A stretch of 9,326 nt of DNA. Source: UBA5976 sp037137575 (GTDB taxonomy: Bacteria; Actinomycetota; Actinomycetes; S36-B12; UBA5976). A model generated the notes under the pieces. The model saw nothing but the letters and a program-made list of their open reading frames with translations. It was not told where the DNA came from and ran no database searches. The DNA lies in assembly GCA_037137575.1 (NCBI GenBank), contig JBAXKB010000041.1, forward strand, positions 1-9,326. Reading direction: 5' to 3'. The position numbers and the translations under genes are program-made. Below are positions 7,082 through 9,326 of the stretch, piece after piece. Each line of letters begins with the position of its first letter. The stretch's first letter is position 1.

Positions 7082-7794
7082 TACTTGTAGAACGGGCACT
7101 TAGGGAAACTGTTTTCAACAACCATCTCAGCAATTTCGCCCCACCCGGAATTTTTTGCATTGTTGAAAGCTTGAATCCGGAAGGTGAATGGGCGCTGACG
7201 AGCGTCGTGAATCAGCTGGACGCCAGCAGTTGTCCATCTGTTATCCCACTTGTGTCCATCGCCAAGCTGGTAGCGGTAACGAGTAATTTTTCCAAAAGTA
7301 ATTGCTGGAGCCACAAATTCAACTCTTGTAATGTGGCAGCCTTGGTCGTAAGCAGAGACCATGGTTGGTGCGCCAGGATAAATCGGAGCTGGTTTAACTG
7401 GATGAACTGTTCCAGCATCTAAGACGCCGCCCCAGCCAGTTGAATTTTTTGCTCGGACTTTTACGTTGTAATCAACATCGTTTGCCGCAACTGTAACGAC
7501 TTTTGCTGTGTCTGCGATATTTGCAGCGCCGAGTGTGCGCCAAGCGCCATCGTTAAGCGCGAAGCTATAAAGAGTTACTGCTGATGTGCCCGGATCGGTT
7601 GGGGCAGAGATTGTGATTGTGAAGGATTTATCGCCAGCTACGAGTGACTGCAAAACGGGCGCGCTTGGTGCACGTTTAACAGTTGTTTCTGCAGAGACTG
7701 GAGCTATGGAAAGTGTTACTGCAACGAGTAGTGCAGTTGCCGCGCCAAATGAACGCAAGGCCTTTGAATCTGACTTAGTTTTTAGAACTGACAT
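7081..7794 (-). CDS. Secreted protein with two fibronectin type III-like domains
   Basis: Exact function unknown. The 237-residue product has a Sec signal peptide: basic n-region with Lys and Arg up to residue 14, hydrophobic core at about 17-30, and a likely cleavage after PVSA (Ala35). Two FN3-like repeats follow, about 43-131 and 139-225. They share a Y-x-(F/Y)-x-L-x-D-G core (76-83 and 173-180) and both end in Asn-Ser near Gly-Trp-Gly (117-122 and 215-219), the usual FN3 last-strand pattern. Two cysteines (153 and 233) could form a disulfide. There is no sortase motif, lipobox or second membrane segment, so the mature protein should be released or bound non-covalently. It has its own Shine-Dalgarno and an upstream spacer with a dyad. 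Its stop overlaps the HAD start as TAATG. It has no counterpart here in the mycobacterial order. Confidence 0.85.
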   Translation of the reverse strand: MSVLKTKSDSKALRSFGAATALLVAVTLSIAPVSAETTVKRAPSAPVLQSLVAGDKSFTITISAPTDPGTSAVTLYSFALNDGAWRTLGAANIADTAKVVTVAANDVDYNVKVRAKNSTGWGGVLDAGTVHPVKPAPIYPGAPTMVSAYDQGCHITRVEFVAPAITFGKITRYRYQLGDGHKWDNRWTTAGVQLIHDARQRPFTFRIQAFNNAKNSGWGEIAEMVVENSFPKCPFYK

Positions 7795-7800
7795 TTGATC

Positions 7801-7805
7801 CCCTA
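7801..7805 (-). promoter_or_regulatory. Shine-Dalgarno of the secreted FN3-like gene
   Basis: TAGGGGATCAA on the minus strand precedes the ATG at 7794, placing AGGGG about six bases upstream. It supports this start and shows the gene has independent ribosome loading, unlike the coupled genes after it. Confidence 0.65.
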
Positions 7806-7833
7806 TGTGCTTACCATTTCTGCAAGTTTATCT

Positions 7834-7847
7834 AACACCTCGGTGTT
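7834..7847. promoter_or_regulatory. 14-bp dyad (AACACC-TC-GGTGTT), operator-like
   Basis: A perfect 6-bp inverted repeat with a 2-base centre sits in the 104-bp spacer before the secreted-protein gene, 40 bases upstream of its start. Just downstream of it on the minus strand is an AT-rich TTAGATAAACT that could hold a -10 element (GATAAA or TAAACT); I found no convincing -35 at proper distance. A 2-base loop makes an RNA hairpin unlikely and no U-run follows, so a DNA-binding protein site is a better guess than a terminator. Confidence 0.35.
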
Positions 7848-7898
7848 GCGCTGAATGAGAAAGCAAATTTAACCTGAATTCCACTGGAAAATTCTGAA

Positions 7899-8234
7899 CT
7901 ATTTAAGGCCCTTAAGTGAACTAATCTCTACCTCAACCCGAGACGCTACCCCAGCACCCGATTTCCAGAAACGCCTGCGCAGCTCACCGTTGATTTCAAC
8001 GATATCGCCAACGGCTAGTCCTCGAGCTTTTCGCTGCGAGAGCGCTTTGAATGTGACGCAATCAATGGTGTCGACGGTTGTTTTGGTAATTGGCTTATCT
8101 CTTGGCACGACGATTCTAAATCGAACCAATGTTTCACCACTAGGCAATACAATTTCCTCAGCTTCGCTGGTAACGCGTCCGACCAAAAGGACCGAGTTTT
8201 GCCAATCAGCAAAATCCGAGTTTGTGCTGGCCAT
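7899..8234 (-). CDS. Small SSB-like OB-fold protein
   Basis: Likely binds single-stranded DNA. The 111-residue protein reads as one OB fold: NSVLLVGRVTSEAEE (13-27, first strand), LPSGETLVRFRIVVPR (30-45), VDTIDCVTF (54-62, matching the SSB strand before the helix), then GDIVEINGELRRRFW (76-90) and SRVEVEISSLKGL at the end. This pattern matches the short actinobacterial SSB-like family better than the replicative SSB. It stops right after the last beta strand and lacks the long glycine-rich linker and acidic DDDIPF-type tip that canonical SSB uses to recruit partners. The start is ATG at 8232-8234 with a perfect AGGAGG upstream. Gaps of 98 bases before and 104 after suggest separate promoter input. 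It could have a specialised role in repair or competence, which the sequence does not settle. Confidence 0.85.
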   Translation of the reverse strand: MASTNSDFADWQNSVLLVGRVTSEAEEIVLPSGETLVRFRIVVPRDKPITKTTVDTIDCVTFKALSQRKARGLAVGDIVEINGELRRRFWKSGAGVASRVEVEISSLKGLK

Positions 8235-8238
8235 GAAA

Positions 8239-8244
8239 CCTCCT
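8239..8244 (-). promoter_or_regulatory. Perfect AGGAGG Shine-Dalgarno of the SSB-like gene
   Basis: AGGAGG on the minus strand ends four bases before the ATG at 8234. It is the strongest ribosome binding site in the window. The 98-bp spacer around it (8235-8332) also has TTGGAG followed after about 18 bases by TAAATC, a possible weak promoter that I would not rely on. Confidence 0.8.
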
Positions 8245-8332
8245 AATAGATTTAGTGAGATTTCAGTTTGCGCTCCAACAGGATTGCGACCAAATTCGCT
8301 TTTGGAATTGTGGACGCAAGCAGGTTGTGGAA

Positions 8333-9326
8333 TTACTCGTCTTCGTCGTCTGCGTATTCTTCATACACAAAGTCGTTATCGAATTCTTCATAAACGTTGC
8401 CTTCAAGCTGCGCAATACGCCGATCTGAATCAGTCTGCTCTTCTAGATCTACCGCAGCAGCGCGATGGAACCATTCAATAGCTTCCTGAGTTTGATCCAT
8501 GCTTGCCAAAATGTCGGCATAGGCATAACGAATGCGCGCAGCCCAAGGTTCAGTAGCCGGCTTATTCAATTCCGGACACTGCAAGGTCGCCAGTGCTGCT
8601 TCCTTATTACCCTGATCCAGACGGGCACCAGAAACAACGATGCGCATCTCGACGCGACCCCCAATAGATAGTCCAGCCACAATTGGGTCGCTTGCCATTG
8701 AGATTGCTTTACCTGGCCGGCCAAGTGCCCGCTCACAGTCAGCCATAACTGGCCAGTATTCCTTGTTACCCGTCATCCGCTTTGCAGCGCGATATTCGGA
8801 AAGTGCTTCGGCAAAATGACCTGCGTTATATGCAGCTCCTGCTGCGGTTTCACGAACAACCGCAATACGAGATGCCTTATCTAGAGCTGCTTTTGCGTGC
8901 TGCCAAGCCAGTTCTGGATCGACATTTGCCAACTCGACACAAGCAGCCATGTGGCGAGCCACTCGAAGCGCTAAACCATCTGGCAGGGTGCGAAGTTCAT
9001 TACGGACTGCCCGCGGAAGTTCTTCACCGGTGATGTGATCGGCAATAATCGGCGCATCCCCGGATGGACGGCGTGAACGCGCACTGCGATCATCACGATC
9101 GTCGCGATCACGGAAACCACGAGCATCGTCACGACGTGGACGACCTGCGCCACCACGATCGTCGCGATCACGGAAGCCACGAGAATCACCATCACGAGCT
9201 GGGCGACCAGTTGACGGACGACCGGAACTTGGACGACCTGCGCCACGAGAATCACCATCGCGAGACGGACGACCAGAACCAGCGCGGTCATCACGATCAC
9301 GGAAACCACGGGAATCACCATCACGA
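8333..9326 (-). CDS. TPR protein with Arg/Asp/Gly-rich N-terminal repeats (5' end outside window)
   Basis: Function not established. It resembles the actinobacterial TPR protein at the Rv1691 position. The frame is open from the window edge to the TAA at 8333, giving 330 visible residues. Residues 1-80 are imperfect RDGDSRGF-type repeats, 81-92 a basic linker, then the family segment ADHITGEELPRAVRNELRTL (96-114). A helical core follows with TPR-like pairs at about 159-187 (AAYNAGHFAEALSEYRAA) and 260-293 (AARIRYAYADILASMDQTQE onward), plus the conserved ADCERALGRP at about 195-204. The last 23 residues are very acidic (YEEFDND to DDEDE). A GTG at 8962 would give a 209-residue product but lies inside the conserved part and would drop the ELRTLPDGL segment, so the true start is beyond 9326. 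No signal peptide is visible, but the real N-terminus is not seen. Confidence 0.85.
   Translation of the reverse strand, partial: RDGDSRGFRDRDDRAGSGRPSRDGDSRGAGRPSSGRPSTGRPARDGDSRGFRDRDDRGGAGRPRRDDARGFRDRDDRDDRSARSRRPSGDAPIIADHITGEELPRAVRNELRTLPDGLALRVARHMAACVELANVDPELAWQHAKAALDKASRIAVVRETAAGAAYNAGHFAEALSEYRAAKRMTGNKEYWPVMADCERALGRPGKAISMASDPIVAGLSIGGRVEMRIVVSGARLDQGNKEAALATLQCPELNKPATEPWAARIRYAYADILASMDQTQEAIEWFHRAAAVDLEEQTDSDRRIAQLEGNVYEEFDNDFVYEEYADDEDE
9086..9325 (-). repeat. Coding tandem repeats of about 63-66 bp (RDGDSRG units)
   Basis: Four imperfect units in the TPR gene begin at 9325, 9262, 9196 and 9133 on the minus strand. The first three (63, 66 and 63 bp) each open with RDGDSRG; the fourth opens with RDDARG and degenerates. 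Units one, three and four continue with GFRDRDDR; unit two has GAGRPSSGRP instead. Most units end in GRP. The tract runs to the window edge, so the copy number is a minimum. DNA identity among units is high (CGTGATGGTGATTC recurs), suggesting expansion by slippage or recombination. Confidence 0.85.

Noticed and set aside
7082..7099. GTG start of the HAD phosphatase at 7099
   Set aside because: Possible, but it would overlap the upstream gene by 19 bases with no Shine-Dalgarno; the ATG at 7081 forms the TAATG junction seen again at the next gene.
7879..7897. Imperfect inverted repeat GAATTCCACTGGAAAATTC after the SSB-like gene as a terminator
   Set aside because: The arms are mismatched, the loop is too small for a stable hairpin, and no U-tract follows on the minus strand.
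8971..9324. A 117-residue open frame rich in Val, Met and Ile over the repeat tract on the minus strand
   Set aside because: It is the off-frame reading of the Arg/Asp/Gly repeats. The neighbouring frame continues smoothly into the conserved TPR protein, and the Val/Met pattern follows from GTG-ATG repetition.
9086..9326. CRISPR array or iteron-like origin in the repeat tract
   Set aside because: The repeats are in frame, encode related peptide units with no unique spacers between them, and continue into a protein-coding gene.

Overview
The window is a compact, one-direction gene block from an actinobacterium. All ten genes lie on the minus strand, so the biological reading order runs from base 9326 down to base 1. 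The order TPR protein, SSB-like protein, secreted protein, HAD phosphatase, small acidic protein, tlyA, nadK, recN, pyrG, Nudix hydrolase matches the Mycobacterium tuberculosis run Rv1691-Rv1692-Rv1693-tlyA-ppnK-recN-(Rv1697-Rv1698)-pyrG-Rv1700, with some differences. The TPR protein, the small protein before tlyA and the Nudix box all carry actinobacterial signatures. G+C is near 50% by eye and spacing is very tight, which fits a small-genome aquatic actinobacterium (Nanopelagicales/acI-like or a streamlined Microbacteriaceae). That placement is an inference and not firm.

Layout in reading order. (1) 9326-8333: TPR protein whose N-terminus is an Arg/Asp/Gly-rich repeat tract; its start lies outside the window. 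(2) 8234-7899: small OB-fold SSB-like protein with a perfect Shine-Dalgarno. (3) 7898-7795: 104-bp spacer with a 14-bp dyad. (4) 7794-7081: secreted protein with two fibronectin-III-like domains. (5) 7081-6065 HAD phosphatase, 6065-5664 acidic protein, 5667-4876 tlyA, 4879-4019 nadK: each overlaps its neighbour by 1 or 4 bases. (6) 4009-2324 recN, 9 bases after nadK. (7) 84-bp leader, then 2239-611 pyrG. (8) 604-1 Nudix hydrolase, cut off near its C-terminus.

The genes join nucleotide metabolism (CTP synthesis, NADP synthesis, ADP-ribose hydrolysis, probable glycerol-phosphate turnover), rRNA 2'-O-methylation (TlyA) and DNA repair (RecN, SSB-like). They look co-transcribed and, from the secreted protein to nadK, translationally coupled. 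They do not form one pathway; the grouping is an inherited actinobacterial order.

I do not see a previously undescribed system. The points most worth a second look are the secreted FN3-like protein coupled by a TAATG junction to the HAD gene, the dyad in front of it, the small protein with no Lys or Arg in its first 92 residues, the RDG repeat tract of the TPR protein, and the apparent lack of the steA/steB (Rv1697/Rv1698) pair between recN and pyrG. No tRNA, rRNA, CRISPR array, transposon or convincing intrinsic terminator was seen, and no gene-free stretch exceeds about 105 bases.
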